From the NCBI RefSeq assembly GCF_000399685.1, contig NZ_KB976987.1, positions 1,751,184-1,815,183 on the forward strand: a stretch of 64,000 nt of DNA. The letters run 5' to 3'. Position numbers and translations under genes: made by a program. The notes under the pieces were generated by a model. It did no database searches and was not told the DNA's origin. It was given only the letters and a program-made list of their open reading frames with translations. Origin of the DNA: Acinetobacter pittii ANC 4050 (GTDB taxonomy: Bacteria; Pseudomonadota; Gammaproteobacteria; Pseudomonadales; Moraxellaceae). This document shows, piece after piece, positions 49,477 to 60,254 of the stretch; positions within the stretch are counted from its first letter, which is position 1, and each line of letters starts with the position of its first letter.

Positions 49477-49504
49477 AAAAAGCAAACTTCGGTTTGCTTT
49501 TTTT
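49477..49504 (+). terminator. Terminator of the crp-like gene
   Basis: AAAAAGCAAAC (49477-49487) pairs with GTTTGCTTTTT (from 49492) around a TTCG tetraloop, followed by T residues. Confidence 0.93.
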
Positions 49505-49616
49505 ATATGCAACAATGAGTTAATACACAAAACTTACAAACTATTCTAATTTTATGATTTAAGTTGAATACATATTTTCCGTTAGGCTAACTCAAAATTT
49601 CCAAGGATTTCGCTGT

Positions 49617-50666
49617 ATGCAATTTAACCCACTTAGTCGCACAGGCCTTAAACTTCCAGAAATTTGTTTAGGCACCATGACATTTGGCGAGCAAAACTCC
49701 CAACAAGAAGCTTTTGAACAACTCAATTACGCCTTGGCACATGGTTTATATTTTTGGGATACGGCAGAGATGTATTCTGTTCCACCCAAACCGGAAACCT
49801 ACGGCGCAACTGAAACGATTATTGGCAATTGGTTTGCTCAGCACGGACAACGAGACAAAGTCTTTCTTGCATCTAAAATTGCAGGCCCAGGCTTTGGAGG
49901 AACCCACATCCGAGAAGGCCATACCCGCTTTAACAGCGACCATATCGCCAAAGCCCTAGATGGTTCACTTAAACGCCTCCAAACGGACTATATCGATCTT
50001 TATCAACTGCATTGGCCTGAACGTCATACCAACTTTTTTGGTACGCTCGCTTATGGTAACCAACAAGCACAAAATGATTACGACATAACACCTCTAGAAG
50101 AAACATTACTCGCTCTACAAGAAGAAATTAATCGCGGACGCATTCGCTATATTGGTTTATCAAATGAAACCCCTTGGGGCACTATGAAATTTTTACATTT
50201 GGCCGAAAAGCTAGGTGTAAGTAAATTCGTAAGTGTTCAAAACCCATATAGTCTTCTCAACCGCACCTATGAAATAGGTATGGCAGAGATTGCTAAATAT
50301 GAAGATGTCGGCTTGCTCGCCTACTCTCCTCTGGCTTTTGGTTACTTAACTGGCAAGTTTAGAAATGGAGCTCGCCCTGCTAATGCTCGTGTAACACTAT
50401 TTCCGCGTTTTAGCCGCTACAGTAATCCTCAAAGCGAATGGGCAACTGAACAATATGCGCAGCTAGCAGAAAAGCATGGGCTAAGTTTGACTCAGATGGC
50501 TTTAGCTTTTATTAAACAACAGTTCTTTGTGACCAGTACAATTATTGGTGCCACGAATTTAGCTCAACTTAAAGAAAATATTCAGGCATTTGAAATTGAG
50601 TTACCTAGTGAAGTTCTAAAAGGTATTGAAGCCATCCATACCCAACAGCCCAACCCTGCGCCTTAA
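49617..50666 (+). CDS. NADP(H)-dependent aldo/keto reductase (Tas-like)
   Basis: The 349-aa TIM-barrel protein has the aldo/keto reductase pattern GTMTFGEQNSQQEA, the catalytic Asp-Tyr in FWDTAEMYSVPPKP, LDGSLKRLQTDYIDLYQLHWPER, and a C-terminal cofactor loop (TSTIIGATNLAQLKENI). This set, especially SVPPKPETYG, resembles E. coli Tas. Physiological substrate unknown. A strong terminator follows. Confidence 0.9.
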   Translation: MQFNPLSRTGLKLPEICLGTMTFGEQNSQQEAFEQLNYALAHGLYFWDTAEMYSVPPKPETYGATETIIGNWFAQHGQRDKVFLASKIAGPGFGGTHIREGHTRFNSDHIAKALDGSLKRLQTDYIDLYQLHWPERHTNFFGTLAYGNQQAQNDYDITPLEETLLALQEEINRGRIRYIGLSNETPWGTMKFLHLAEKLGVSKFVSVQNPYSLLNRTYEIGMAEIAKYEDVGLLAYSPLAFGYLTGKFRNGARPANARVTLFPRFSRYSNPQSEWATEQYAQLAEKHGLSLTQMALAFIKQQFFVTSTIIGATNLAQLKENIQAFEIELPSEVLKGIEAIHTQQPNPAP

Positions 50667-50670
50667 ATAA

Positions 50671-50700
50671 AAAACGGATGCTGAAGCATCCGTTTTCTTA
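50671..50700. terminator. Terminator between convergent genes
   Basis: AAAACGGATGCT (50671-50682) and AGCATCCGTTTT (50685-50696) form a perfect 12-bp stem; A and T tails serve both strands. Confidence 0.92.
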
Positions 50701-50721
50701 ATCTATAAAGAATTTTATAAC

Positions 50722-51501
50722 TTATCTACGGCTATTATAAACTGCCATTGCTGCAGGTAAGTTTTTACGCATATCACCAATACGTTGAGCGTTTGATGGG
50801 TGAGTAGACAAGAAAGATGATCCACTGCCTTCAAGTTTGTTCATTTTTTCCCAAAGCGTAATCGCTGCATTTGGGTTATAGCCTGCACGCGCCATTAACA
50901 TTAAACCGCCTTGGTCAGCACGGCTTTCCAAACTACGAGAATATGGCAGCCCCACACCCACTTGTGTGCCTAACTGAGCCGCAGCCGTCCCTAGTTGACC
51001 CACATTCCCACCATTAATCTGACTTAAGCCAATATTTAATGCTAAATCAGTTAAAGCTTGAGCACCAATTTTACTTTTCGCATGCTCTTCCAAGGCGTGA
51101 GTCATTTCATGGCCCATAACAGCCGCGATTTCAGCATCTGTCAGGTTCAGTTTATTCACAATACCTGTATAGAACACTACCTTACCACCAGGTGCAACGT
51201 AGGCGTTAATTGTATCTGATTTCAACACCGCTAACTGCCAGCTAAATGGCTGACCAGTCTGATTCATCTGGTTTGCATATGGTTTTAAACGGTTGAATAC
51301 AGCATTAATACGGTTATATGTACTAGAACTTGTATCGAGAGCACCCTTACCACGTGCTTCCTGCACCATCTTATTAAAACCTTGAGCAGATTGGGCATTT
51401 AAGGTTGCAGTATCTGCACCGGCCATGTCTGCTACTGTTGCACAGCCAGAAATGGTCATCACACTTGCTGCACACAAGCTTAAAAAGAGTTTTTTATTCA
51501 T
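50722..51501 (-). CDS. M48-family metalloprotease lipoprotein
   Basis: The protein begins with a lipoprotein signal (KLFLSLCAASVMTISGC, lipobox ISGC). The M48 zinc motif follows as VMGHEMTHALEEH (about residues 130-142) with the third ligand region ESRADQGG. It is the single-domain LoiP/YcaL-like type, an envelope quality-control protease. The ATG at 51501 follows AGGTGA; a GTG at 51513 would add four residues. Confidence 0.9.
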   Translation of the reverse strand: MNKKLFLSLCAASVMTISGCATVADMAGADTATLNAQSAQGFNKMVQEARGKGALDTSSSTYNRINAVFNRLKPYANQMNQTGQPFSWQLAVLKSDTINAYVAPGGKVVFYTGIVNKLNLTDAEIAAVMGHEMTHALEEHAKSKIGAQALTDLALNIGLSQINGGNVGQLGTAAAQLGTQVGVGLPYSRSLESRADQGGLMLMARAGYNPNAAITLWEKMNKLEGSGSSFLSTHPSNAQRIGDMRKNLPAAMAVYNSRR

Positions 51502-51615
51502 AACATGGATCACCTAATCGATAAAAAGCTGTTTATTCTTTTGCACTTATTATAAGAAATACCATTCATGCTTTGAATGTCTGATTTCTTCATGATCATA
51601 GTATTTATGTAACGA

Positions 51616-51933
51616 TCAAGTCGATAAAGTCATTAAATAAATCCAGAAAATTAAACAGATTATATTTAAACCCAGATAAACATGACTTAAGGTCTTAACT
51701 TTGTCTTCAAGATTAGAACTTTGCCTTTTCCAGAGTAAATAACTATTTTGTATGAGGACGACAGGAATTAACACGCATGCGAACAAAACTGACAAGCTCA
51801 TAAAAGCAGTCATAAAGAAATCTTCATGATATTTTTGCCCATAAATCACCAACATCGCTAGTGTGGGTGAACCTCCAATAGCAAATAAAAAAGAATAGAA
51901 AATTGTTTTTGAAATAGTTGGTTGCAGCTTCAT
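51616..51933 (-). CDS. Small three-helix membrane protein, 105 aa
   Basis: The sequence has three hydrophobic segments (IFYSFLFAIGGSPTLAMLVIY, FMSLSVLFACVLIPVVLI, VYLGLNIICLIFWIYLMTL) separated by short charged loops, typical of an inner-membrane protein. No family is recognised. The gene is on the same strand as the M48 protease but 100 bases upstream of it. Confidence 0.65.
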   Translation of the reverse strand: MKLQPTISKTIFYSFLFAIGGSPTLAMLVIYGQKYHEDFFMTAFMSLSVLFACVLIPVVLIQNSYLLWKRQSSNLEDKVKTLSHVYLGLNIICLIFWIYLMTLST

Positions 51934-52014
51934 CCTGAGCCCATCATTCCTTATCTATATAGAACGTTTTAATCTGAATCTGATAAAACGAAAACTGCAC
52001 TTTAGTCGGGTATA

Positions 52015-52042
52015 AAAAAGCCCCCTGTTAGGAGGCCTTTTT
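52015..52042 (-). terminator. Terminator of hisZ-purA
   Basis: An A-rich tract and CCCCCT (52021-52026) pair imperfectly with AGGAGGCCTTTTT (52030-52042), giving a U tail on the minus strand about 13 bases after the purA stop. Confidence 0.75.
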
Positions 52043-52054
52043 AATCTTTGCTAA

Positions 52055-53389
<1,335 letters not shown>

Positions 53390-53439
53390 TCATGCTGTTA
53401 AAATTGAAAACCACCAGTAAAAAAACTTACCGTTGGCGA

Positions 53440-54606
53440 TTAAATCTTTTCAATATTCCATTGTCCATTTTGCGACACGAATTGATGGGTCGCATATGGA
53501 ATAGAACTTAAATCATCATTACCCAACAATTGAACGACACGTAAACCTTGAGCACGTGCATTCGAAATTGCTGAGAGTAAATCCTGTTCTGAACCTTTTG
53601 GAGCAACAACAGTTTCGATTTCGGCGAACTGATTTGCACCTAAAGCATATAAATCACAACTGAAGCCAGTAGCAGGACGTGCGCGGCCAAAGTGCTCACC
53701 AATACCATCGTAACGACCACCCTGTGCTAAAGGTGCAGCACGGTTCGGTGCATAGACTGCATACATTAAGCCAGTGTGATAGTGATAACTGCGTAGCTCT
53801 ACAACATCAATACCGATATTGAGATTTGGCCAACGACCTTTAATTTGCGCAAGCGTTGTTTTAAGTGCATCTAACGCTGACTTAAATTCAGCATCTTGTA
53901 AGATGTTTGCACTTAAATTCGCCTGTAATGCTTCTAGATCACTAGAATAGCGGCCAAGCGCATAAAAATCAGAACCCATATTAAGGTTTTGAGTAAATTC
54001 AGCTAACTCTGGTAATGCTTTTCTTTGATAAAGATCCGAAAGCTCACGCTCTTCATTTTTTGACAGGCCAGCATACTTTACTAAACTGCGGAACAACCCT
54101 ACATGGCCCAAATCTAGATGCGCGCCTTGTAGAGTATAGATGTTCTCAATCAACCCCAGCATAACATCGACCATTTCGACATCAGCTTCGATACTGTCAT
54201 GCCCGTATAACTCTGCACCCAATTGTAGAGGTGCACGCGTGGCATTAAAATTTTGTGGTTTAGTATGTAATACAGTCCCTGAATAACAGTAACGTGCAAC
54301 GCCTTCAACTGGTCTTACATGTGCATCGATACGTGCAACTTGTGGCGTCATATCAGCACGAACACCGAGTAAACGGCCTGAGAGCTGATCAATGACCTTA
54401 AAAGTTACTAAATCCAAGTCTTGATTTGATTCTGATAATGAAGACAACGATTCGATGTATTCAATAAATGGTGTATATACCAATTGATAACCTCGTACCG
54501 CGAGGAAATCTAAAGCTTCACGGCGAAGTTTTTCAATGACTTGTGCCTGTTCCGGCAATACATCTGCTACCCCGTCAGGCAGCAACCATGTCTCTGAAAT
54601 GGTCAT
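53440..54606 (-). CDS. hisZ: ATP phosphoribosyltransferase regulatory subunit HisZ
   Basis: HisZ is a class II aminoacyl-tRNA-synthetase-like protein that forms the hetero-octameric first enzyme of histidine synthesis with short HisG. The fold is visible as LVYTPFIEY, LLGVRADMTPQVARIDAH, YCYSGTVL and, towards the C terminus, GLMYAVYAPNRAAPLAQGGRYDGIGEHFGR. The tRNA-binding C-terminal domain of a true HisRS is absent, as expected. Its presence implies a short-form hisG elsewhere. It precedes purA. Confidence 0.94.
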   Translation of the reverse strand: MTISETWLLPDGVADVLPEQAQVIEKLRREALDFLAVRGYQLVYTPFIEYIESLSSLSESNQDLDLVTFKVIDQLSGRLLGVRADMTPQVARIDAHVRPVEGVARYCYSGTVLHTKPQNFNATRAPLQLGAELYGHDSIEADVEMVDVMLGLIENIYTLQGAHLDLGHVGLFRSLVKYAGLSKNEERELSDLYQRKALPELAEFTQNLNMGSDFYALGRYSSDLEALQANLSANILQDAEFKSALDALKTTLAQIKGRWPNLNIGIDVVELRSYHYHTGLMYAVYAPNRAAPLAQGGRYDGIGEHFGRARPATGFSCDLYALGANQFAEIETVVAPKGSEQDLLSAISNARAQGLRVVQLLGNDDLSSIPYATHQFVSQNGQWNIEKI

Positions 54607-54648
54607 ATTTCAAGCCTAAAATCTGATCAACGTGGAACGACCCCACAT

Positions 54649-54674
54649 AAAAAAATCGGGAACACACCCGATTT
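54649..54674 (-). terminator. Terminator upstream of hisZ
   Basis: AAATCGGG (54653-54660) and CCCGATTT (54667-54674) form a perfect 8-bp stem; the A run gives a U tail on the minus strand. It separates the lipoprotein gene at 54790 from hisZ. Confidence 0.85.
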
Positions 54675-54789
54675 CTCTTAGTGTAGCATGATACTTTCTG
54701 CCATGCACCTGACAATTTGCATAAATCTTTCTTAATAAACTCTAAAGTCAAAAAGAAGATTTTATGAATTAACAAGAATATTCAATACC

Positions 54790-55881
54790 TTATTCTGCTT
54801 CACTCACATTATAGGCAAAAGTTCTTCGACCAAAGAATGGGCCAATATCTGAACTATCACCTGGTTGCCAGTTAACTAAATTTAATCTTTGAATAGCTTG
54901 AGCTGCTTGAGTATTAAAAGCAAAACAACCTTTTTCAAGATTTGCGATTTTTAGCTTTTGTTTGAAAGCAATTAATGAGTGCACCTCATTAAGCGGGTTA
55001 TCATCGGCAGAATATAGATGAGACTTCTCATAAGCTAAATTTCTATCAGCATCCCACCGACTACTTGATATAAAATTAATAAAAAAAGCAGACTGGTTAT
55101 TATTATTTCCCAATGCGCTTTGAATATCACCTGTTTCTAAGTTTTCTAAAACAGTTAAGTTATAGCCGTACCACTGTGAATTTAGAAGCCTAAAATACTT
55201 TTTATCTGAACCTAGGTTATTATATCTTTCGATAATTTTCTGCTTTTTCTCACTAAACGATGGATTTGAATCAAAACCAGATATATCTGAAATATAAGAT
55301 TGATTCCATTGAGTCTCTTTTAAACGATAACAATAACTATTTTTTGGAAATCTAACATTCTTATAGTTTTGATAAAATTCAATTAAATTTTTATCAAGTT
55401 GATTATGAAGACCAGTTTCTAGATTTTTATTTTCTTTATAGCCCGGCAATACACGGTCAAAGATATTTTCACCATCCAACTTCACAATTTCAAACTTTAA
55501 ATTCTTTTTCAAATCAGGGGTTAATTCATAAGTCCAACTGCTAGATGTTAACCTTTTCACAATATTGGTTTGTAAGGTCCCTTTATTTAAAATTTTCTTT
55601 TCAGTTAAAACCTCAGTTTCTAACGGCTGGTTATGTGACTTTGCAAAGAAGATTTCATTATTCTTAATTGAATATTGAGTAATTTCAAAAGAATCACTAA
55701 AGATACCTGCGGAAATATCAGAAGGTTGATAATAAACTTGGTAAATTTTGTCTTCTTTTTCTAAATTATTTTCAGCTTGATCATGGGTATTTTGATCTGA
55801 GCCTTCACCACCACAAGCAGCTAAAATAATAGTAGATGTAAAAATTAAAAAACCACTTATTTTTTTTGAGTTAAATTTCAT
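54790..55881 (-). CDS. Hypothetical lipoprotein, 363 aa
   Basis: The signal peptide ends in a clear lipobox (IIAL-type run TSTIILAAC, Cys near residue 22), so the protein is lipid-anchored. The mature part is Asn/Lys-rich and low in recognisable motifs (YELTPDLKKNLKFEIVKLDGENIFDRVLPGYKEN; SSRWDADRNLAYEKSHLYSADDNPLN, in outline). No family is recognised. The gene is more A+T-rich than hisZ and epd on either side, suggesting a lineage-specific acquisition. Confidence 0.75.
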   Translation of the reverse strand: MKFNSKKISGFLIFTSTIILAACGGEGSDQNTHDQAENNLEKEDKIYQVYYQPSDISAGIFSDSFEITQYSIKNNEIFFAKSHNQPLETEVLTEKKILNKGTLQTNIVKRLTSSSWTYELTPDLKKNLKFEIVKLDGENIFDRVLPGYKENKNLETGLHNQLDKNLIEFYQNYKNVRFPKNSYCYRLKETQWNQSYISDISGFDSNPSFSEKKQKIIERYNNLGSDKKYFRLLNSQWYGYNLTVLENLETGDIQSALGNNNNQSAFFINFISSSRWDADRNLAYEKSHLYSADDNPLNEVHSLIAFKQKLKIANLEKGCFAFNTQAAQAIQRLNLVNWQPGDSSDIGPFFGRRTFAYNVSEAE

Positions 55882-55997
55882 ATGAACTCTATAATTAAAA
55901 TTTTAATGTTTGCGAATCATACAAATAGATATAATTTTACACAACATGAATATTTAGAATTTTAATTATTTTTAAATTATAAATTAATAATCATAAA

Positions 55998-56020
55998 AAG
56001 GATGTTAATTCAACACCCTT
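55998..56020 (-). terminator. Terminator of the epd-like gene
   Basis: AAGGATGTT (55998-56006) pairs with AACACCCTT (56012-56020) with one G-U, followed on the minus strand by U residues (AAAAAGG side at 55995). Confidence 0.75.
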
Positions 56021-56039
56021 AAATGATTTAAATTTACAT

Positions 56040-57059
56040 TTAGAAAGAGTCACACAGATCCAATAATCGATTTGCATAGCCCCATTCATTATCGTACCAG
56101 GCGAATACTTTAGCTTGATGTCCAACCACCATAGTTTGGGTTAAATCAACAATGAGTGAATAAGGTGAATGATTAAAATCACTTGAAACTAATGGCTCAT
56201 CTGTTACTGCCATAATTTCTGCATAGTCTGTTTGAGATGCTTTAATGAGTAACTCATTAATATGATGCACAGTAATTGGAGATTGCGCGATAAAAGTTAA
56301 GTCAATTGCAGCCACATTAATAGTTGGCACTCGAATTGAATAACCATCAATACGGTCTTCCATTTTAGGCATAACACGTTTTAATGCGCCGAGTGCACTA
56401 GACGTGGTCGGAATAATATTTTGTCCTGAAGCTCTAGCACGGCGTAAATCACGGTGCGCGTGATCAAGTACAGACTGGTCTGCCGTTACTGCATGAATCT
56501 CGGTCATAAGCGCAGTTTCAATACCAAATGCATCATCAATAATTTTTACTAATGGCACCAAAGCCTGCGTAGTACATGACACACTCGATATGATCTGATC
56601 AGTCACTTTGACTTCATTATGGTTCACCCCATAAACAATAGCTGCATCTACATGATCAAAAGGTGCTGCCCCAATAATGACACGCTTCGCCCCTGCTTGT
56701 AGATGACGTGTTGCATCTGCATGAGAACGGAACAGTCCAGTACACTCAAGCACCACATCAATATCTAAACTAGACCAAGGTAAAAGTTCAGGTTGTTTCT
56801 GCTGTAAAACCTCAACTTTTAGTGTTCGTTGATTTGACTGAATATTCAAAAAAACTTTTTCATTTTCAATCAATATTTCTACATTTCCATTGAAACGGCC
56901 ATGTGTAGAATCATATTTAAATAAATGCACTAATGTCTGGACATCTGCTATATCGTTAATCGCCACGATTTCAAAATGAAATTGTTTTGGGCTCTCGAAC
57001 CAGGCACGTAAAACATTACGTCCAATTCGACCAAACCCATTAATGGCGATACGTTGCAT
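56040..57059 (-). CDS. epd: GAPDH-superfamily, probably erythrose-4-phosphate dehydrogenase
   Basis: The 339-aa protein has the NAD-binding start INGFGRIGRNVLRAWFE, the catalytic region SSVSCTTQALVP (nucleophile Cys near 150), the TEIHAVTADQ His (about 178) and the C-terminal YDNEWGYANR. Several stretches match E. coli Epd better than GapA from memory (DLRRARASGQNIIP, SSDFNHSPYSLIVD). Epd makes 4-phosphoerythronate for pyridoxal phosphate synthesis. The usual SCTTN is SCTTQ here, an unusual change. The NAD/NADP and substrate assignment is therefore only moderately sure. Confidence 0.8.
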   Translation of the reverse strand: MQRIAINGFGRIGRNVLRAWFESPKQFHFEIVAINDIADVQTLVHLFKYDSTHGRFNGNVEILIENEKVFLNIQSNQRTLKVEVLQQKQPELLPWSSLDIDVVLECTGLFRSHADATRHLQAGAKRVIIGAAPFDHVDAAIVYGVNHNEVKVTDQIISSVSCTTQALVPLVKIIDDAFGIETALMTEIHAVTADQSVLDHAHRDLRRARASGQNIIPTTSSALGALKRVMPKMEDRIDGYSIRVPTINVAAIDLTFIAQSPITVHHINELLIKASQTDYAEIMAVTDEPLVSSDFNHSPYSLIVDLTQTMVVGHQAKVFAWYDNEWGYANRLLDLCDSF

Positions 57060-57314
57060 GACCTATCCTTATCAACAAAACTACAAACTAAAGAAGGCAT
57101 ATAGTAAAGCACGTCACAGCCAATTGAATATAGATTTTTAGCCAAATCACAGTTTTGTAAGATATTCCTTTTAAAATCGTTGGTTCGGTGGGGTTTTTCC
57201 GCTACAATTTAGCGTTTTTAAAAAATAAGCCCCGTATCACATGCTCAGGTTTTGTATAAAACAAACAGGCATTGATACTTTTAGCCAAATTCGAAAATAT
57301 GGAGTGACTTGGTT

Positions 57315-59966
57315 GTGAGTACTCGTTTAATGACATCTGCTGAAATTCGTGAAGCATTTTTGCGCTACTTTGAAACGCAAGGGCATACACGTGTCGCGTC
57401 GAGTTCTCTTGTTCCTGCCAACGACCCAACTTTATTATTTACAAATGCTGGGATGAACCAGTTTAAAGACTGCTTTTTAGGTCTTGAGAAGCGTGACTAT
57501 GTACGTGCAACCACATCACAAAAATGTGTACGTGCTGGCGGCAAACACAATGACTTAGACAACGTTGGCTACACTGCACGTCACCATACATTCTTTGAAA
57601 TGTTAGGTAATTTCTCATTTGGTGATTATTTCAAACGTGATGCACTTAAATTCGCATGGGAATTTTTAACCAGCGAACAATGGCTTGCTTTACCAAAAGA
57701 TAAACTTTATGTCACGGTTTACCATACTGATGACGAAGCGTACGACATCTGGAACAAAGAAATCGGTTTAGCGCCAGAACGTATTATCCGTATTGGTGAT
57801 AATAAAGGCGAAAAATACGCATCTGATAACTTCTGGGCAATGGGTGATACTGGCCCATGTGGTCCATGTTCTGAAATTTTCTTTGACCATGGTGACCACA
57901 TTTGGGGTGGTTTACCAGGCTCACCTGAAGAAGACGGTGATCGTTTCATTGAAATCTGGAACAACGTTTTCATGCAGTTTAATCGTACTGCTGATGGCGT
58001 ACTTCACCCTCTCCCTGCTCCATCTGTTGATACAGGCATGGGCTTGGAGCGTATCTCTGCTGTATTGCAACATGTTAACTCGAACTACGATATTGACCTG
58101 TTCCAACACCTATTAAAAGCTGCTGCAAATATTATTGGTATTGAAGACCAAGGTCAGCCTTCTTTACGTGTTGTTGCCGACCATGCGCGTTCATGCTGTT
58201 TCCTTATTGCTGATGGTGTAAACCCAAGCAATGAAGGTCGTGGATATGTACTTCGCCGTATTATCCGCCGCGCTGTGCGTCACGGTAATAAACTTGGGGC
58301 AACTGGTACGTTCTTCTACAAAATGTTGCAACCTTTAATTGAAGTTATGGGTGATGCATATCCAGAACTTGCAGCTCGTAAAGATGTGATTGAAGCAACT
58401 TTAATTCGTGAAGAAGAACAGTTCGCTAAAACACTTGAGCAAGGCTTAAAGCTACTTGAAGGCGAGCTTGCTCAATTAAAAGATAAGACAATTCCTGGTG
58501 CGACTGTATTTAAACTTTACGACACTTACGGCTTCCCAACTGACTTAACTGCTGATATTGCACGTGAACGTGGCTTTATCATTGATGAAGCAGGCTTTGA
58601 AGTGGAAATGGCTGCACAGCGTCAACGCGCTCGTGATGCTGGTAAATTCGCAGTTGACTACAACAACATTGTAAAAGTTGAAGGCGAAACCCAGTTTGAC
58701 GGTTACATCAACACCACTGGTCAAGGTCAAATTGTAGCGATCTATAAAGATGGCGAACAAGTTGATGAAGTTTCTGAAGGTGATGAAGCACTTATCGTTT
58801 TAAACCAAACTCCTTTCTATGCTGAAAGTGGTGGTCAGATTGGCGACACAGGTATCTTCAAAAACGAAACTGGTATTTTTGAAGTTCAAGATACTAAAAA
58901 GTCAGGCGGTGCCTTCGTTCATCAAGGTATTGTGACCGTTGGTAGTCTTAAAGCCGAGCAAAATGTTGAAGCGATTGTTAAAGCAGACATTCGTGATGCA
59001 ACAGCTCGTAACCACTCTGCAACTCACCTATTACATGCTGCCCTTCGTCAAATCTTAGGTTCACATGTACAACAAAAAGGTTCTTTAGTTGCAAGTGATA
59101 TCTTACGTTTTGACTTTGCTAATGACCAACCTGTAACTTTTGAACAGTTACAACAAGTTGAGCGTTTAGTAAATGCAGAAATTATTGCAAATAGTGTTGT
59201 AACAACCGAACTTCTTGACATTGAAGCTGCAAAAGCTAAAGGTGCCATGATGTTGTTTGGTGAAAAATACGGTGATGAAGTACGTGTACTTTCTATGGGT
59301 TCAATTATTGATGAGAAAAACTTCTCAATTGAACTGTGTGGTGGTATTCACGTTAAACGTACAGGTGATATTGGTTTATTCAAAATCACTTCTGAAGGTG
59401 GTGTAGCTGCTGGTGTACGTCGTATTGAAGCCGTTACAGGTACTAGAGCGCTAGATGTAGTACAAAAAACTGATGCTGATATCCAGCACATTAATGGCTT
59501 ATTAAAAGCACAGAAAGACCAAACTGTTGAGCGTGTACAAGCCAATGTTGAATTGGTTTCTGCATTACAAAAGCAGATTGAACAACTCAATCAGAAATTG
59601 GCAAACTTCCAAGCGTCAGAATTGATTGACCAGGTACAAACCATTGCTGGTCGTCAAACGCTTATTACCACTGTCCAAGGTGTAGATGCAAAATCACTTC
59701 GCAACTTACATGACAGTGTTAAATCAAAATTAGAGAATGCAGTTATTGTGTTAGCTGGTGTAGAGGGTGACAAAGTTAGTCTACTTGCTTCAGTTGCATC
59801 ACAATACACTGCAAATCTAAAAGCAGGTGACATCATCAAACATCTAGCAACTGAGTTAGGTGGTAAAGGTGGTGGCAAACCTGACTTAGCACAAGGTGGC
59901 GCGCCACTTAACGAGAAGTTTGGACAAGTGATCGCAGCATTGCCTGCATGGCTTGAACAAAAATAA
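57315..59966 (+). CDS. alaS: Alanyl-tRNA synthetase
   Basis: AlaS charges tRNA-Ala and edits mischarged Ser/Gly. The N-terminal class II core shows [45 protein letters not shown] (in outline) and GMGLERI. The editing domain has [12 protein letters not shown] (about residue 565) and [13 protein letters not shown]. The C-Ala domain ends in [14 protein letters not shown]. The GTG at 57315 has GGAG eight bases upstream, giving 883 aa; an ATG at 57330 (878 aa, starting [10 protein letters not shown]) is the likely database start. An integrated element begins right after the terminator. Confidence 0.96.
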   Translation: MSTRLMTSAEIREAFLRYFETQGHTRVASSSLVPANDPTLLFTNAGMNQFKDCFLGLEKRDYVRATTSQKCVRAGGKHNDLDNVGYTARHHTFFEMLGNFSFGDYFKRDALKFAWEFLTSEQWLALPKDKLYVTVYHTDDEAYDIWNKEIGLAPERIIRIGDNKGEKYASDNFWAMGDTGPCGPCSEIFFDHGDHIWGGLPGSPEEDGDRFIEIWNNVFMQFNRTADGVLHPLPAPSVDTGMGLERISAVLQHVNSNYDIDLFQHLLKAAANIIGIEDQGQPSLRVVADHARSCCFLIADGVNPSNEGRGYVLRRIIRRAVRHGNKLGATGTFFYKMLQPLIEVMGDAYPELAARKDVIEATLIREEEQFAKTLEQGLKLLEGELAQLKDKTIPGATVFKLYDTYGFPTDLTADIARERGFIIDEAGFEVEMAAQRQRARDAGKFAVDYNNIVKVEGETQFDGYINTTGQGQIVAIYKDGEQVDEVSEGDEALIVLNQTPFYAESGGQIGDTGIFKNETGIFEVQDTKKSGGAFVHQGIVTVGSLKAEQNVEAIVKADIRDATARNHSATHLLHAALRQILGSHVQQKGSLVASDILRFDFANDQPVTFEQLQQVERLVNAEIIANSVVTTELLDIEAAKAKGAMMLFGEKYGDEVRVLSMGSIIDEKNFSIELCGGIHVKRTGDIGLFKITSEGGVAAGVRRIEAVTGTRALDVVQKTDADIQHINGLLKAQKDQTVERVQANVELVSALQKQIEQLNQKLANFQASELIDQVQTIAGRQTLITTVQGVDAKSLRNLHDSVKSKLENAVIVLAGVEGDKVSLLASVASQYTANLKAGDIIKHLATELGGKGGGKPDLAQGGAPLNEKFGQVIAALPAWLEQK

Positions 59967-59986
59967 GACTTCACTTTTTGTGTAAC

Positions 59987-60012
59987 TGACCCTGAAAAGC
60001 CTCTCAGGGTCA
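59987..60012 (+). terminator. Terminator of alaS
   Basis: TGACCCTGA (59987-59995) and TCAGGGTCA (60004-60012) form a perfect 9-bp stem 20 bases after the stop; the T tract is weak. Confidence 0.75.
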
Positions 60013-60032
60013 TGGCTTATATGGAACAACTA

Positions 60033-60063
60033 TGGCATTAATCGTTCAAAAGGATTAATGCCA
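60033..60063. repeat. Perfect 11-bp inverted repeat at the element boundary
   Basis: TGGCATTAATC (60033-60043) and GATTAATGCCA (60053-60063) are exact inverted repeats around GTTCAAAAG. There is no T tail, so it is not an obvious terminator. It lies between the alaS terminator and the integrase arm repeats, the place expected for the integration (attL) core; that role is inferred. Confidence 0.55.
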
Positions 60064-60064
60064 A

Positions 60065-60176
60065 CCAGACATCCTCAGACAAGTCTAGACAAAAATCATA
60101 ATAAAAACCTTTAATTTAAAGCTTTTCCCCTTTTCCAATATAGACAAAACCAGACAAGTTCAGACAAAATAAGACA
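60065..60176 (+). repeat. Two clusters of AGACA repeats phased every 10 bp
   Basis: AGAC occurs at 60067, 60077 and 60087, exactly 10 bp apart, and again at 60142, 60152, 60162 and 60172, exactly 10 bp apart. Most copies read YAGACAARN. Such direct repeats on one helical face upstream of an integrase gene fit integrase or excisionase arm-type binding sites. There is no spacer variety, so this is not a CRISPR array. Confidence 0.65.
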
Positions 60177-60180
60177 CCAC

Positions 60181-60245
60181 AATTATGTACACATGCGTGT
60201 ACATATTCGAAAGATTCCTTTCATCTCTTAAAAATTATGTACACA
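60181..60245. promoter_or_regulatory. Operator-like repeats over the integrase promoter
   Basis: AATTATGTACACA occurs at 60181-60193 and again at 60233-60245, the second covering the integrase ribosome-binding site. The first is part of the palindrome TGTACACATGCGTGTACA (60186-60203), two 7-bp arms around ATGC. A protein binding both sites could block integrase expression. Confidence 0.5.
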
Positions 60246-60254
60246 AGGTAGTTT

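Noticed and set aside
60065-60176. Phased AGACA repeats as a CRISPR array
   Set aside because: The repeat unit is only 10 bp, there are no unique spacers, and no cas genes are present.
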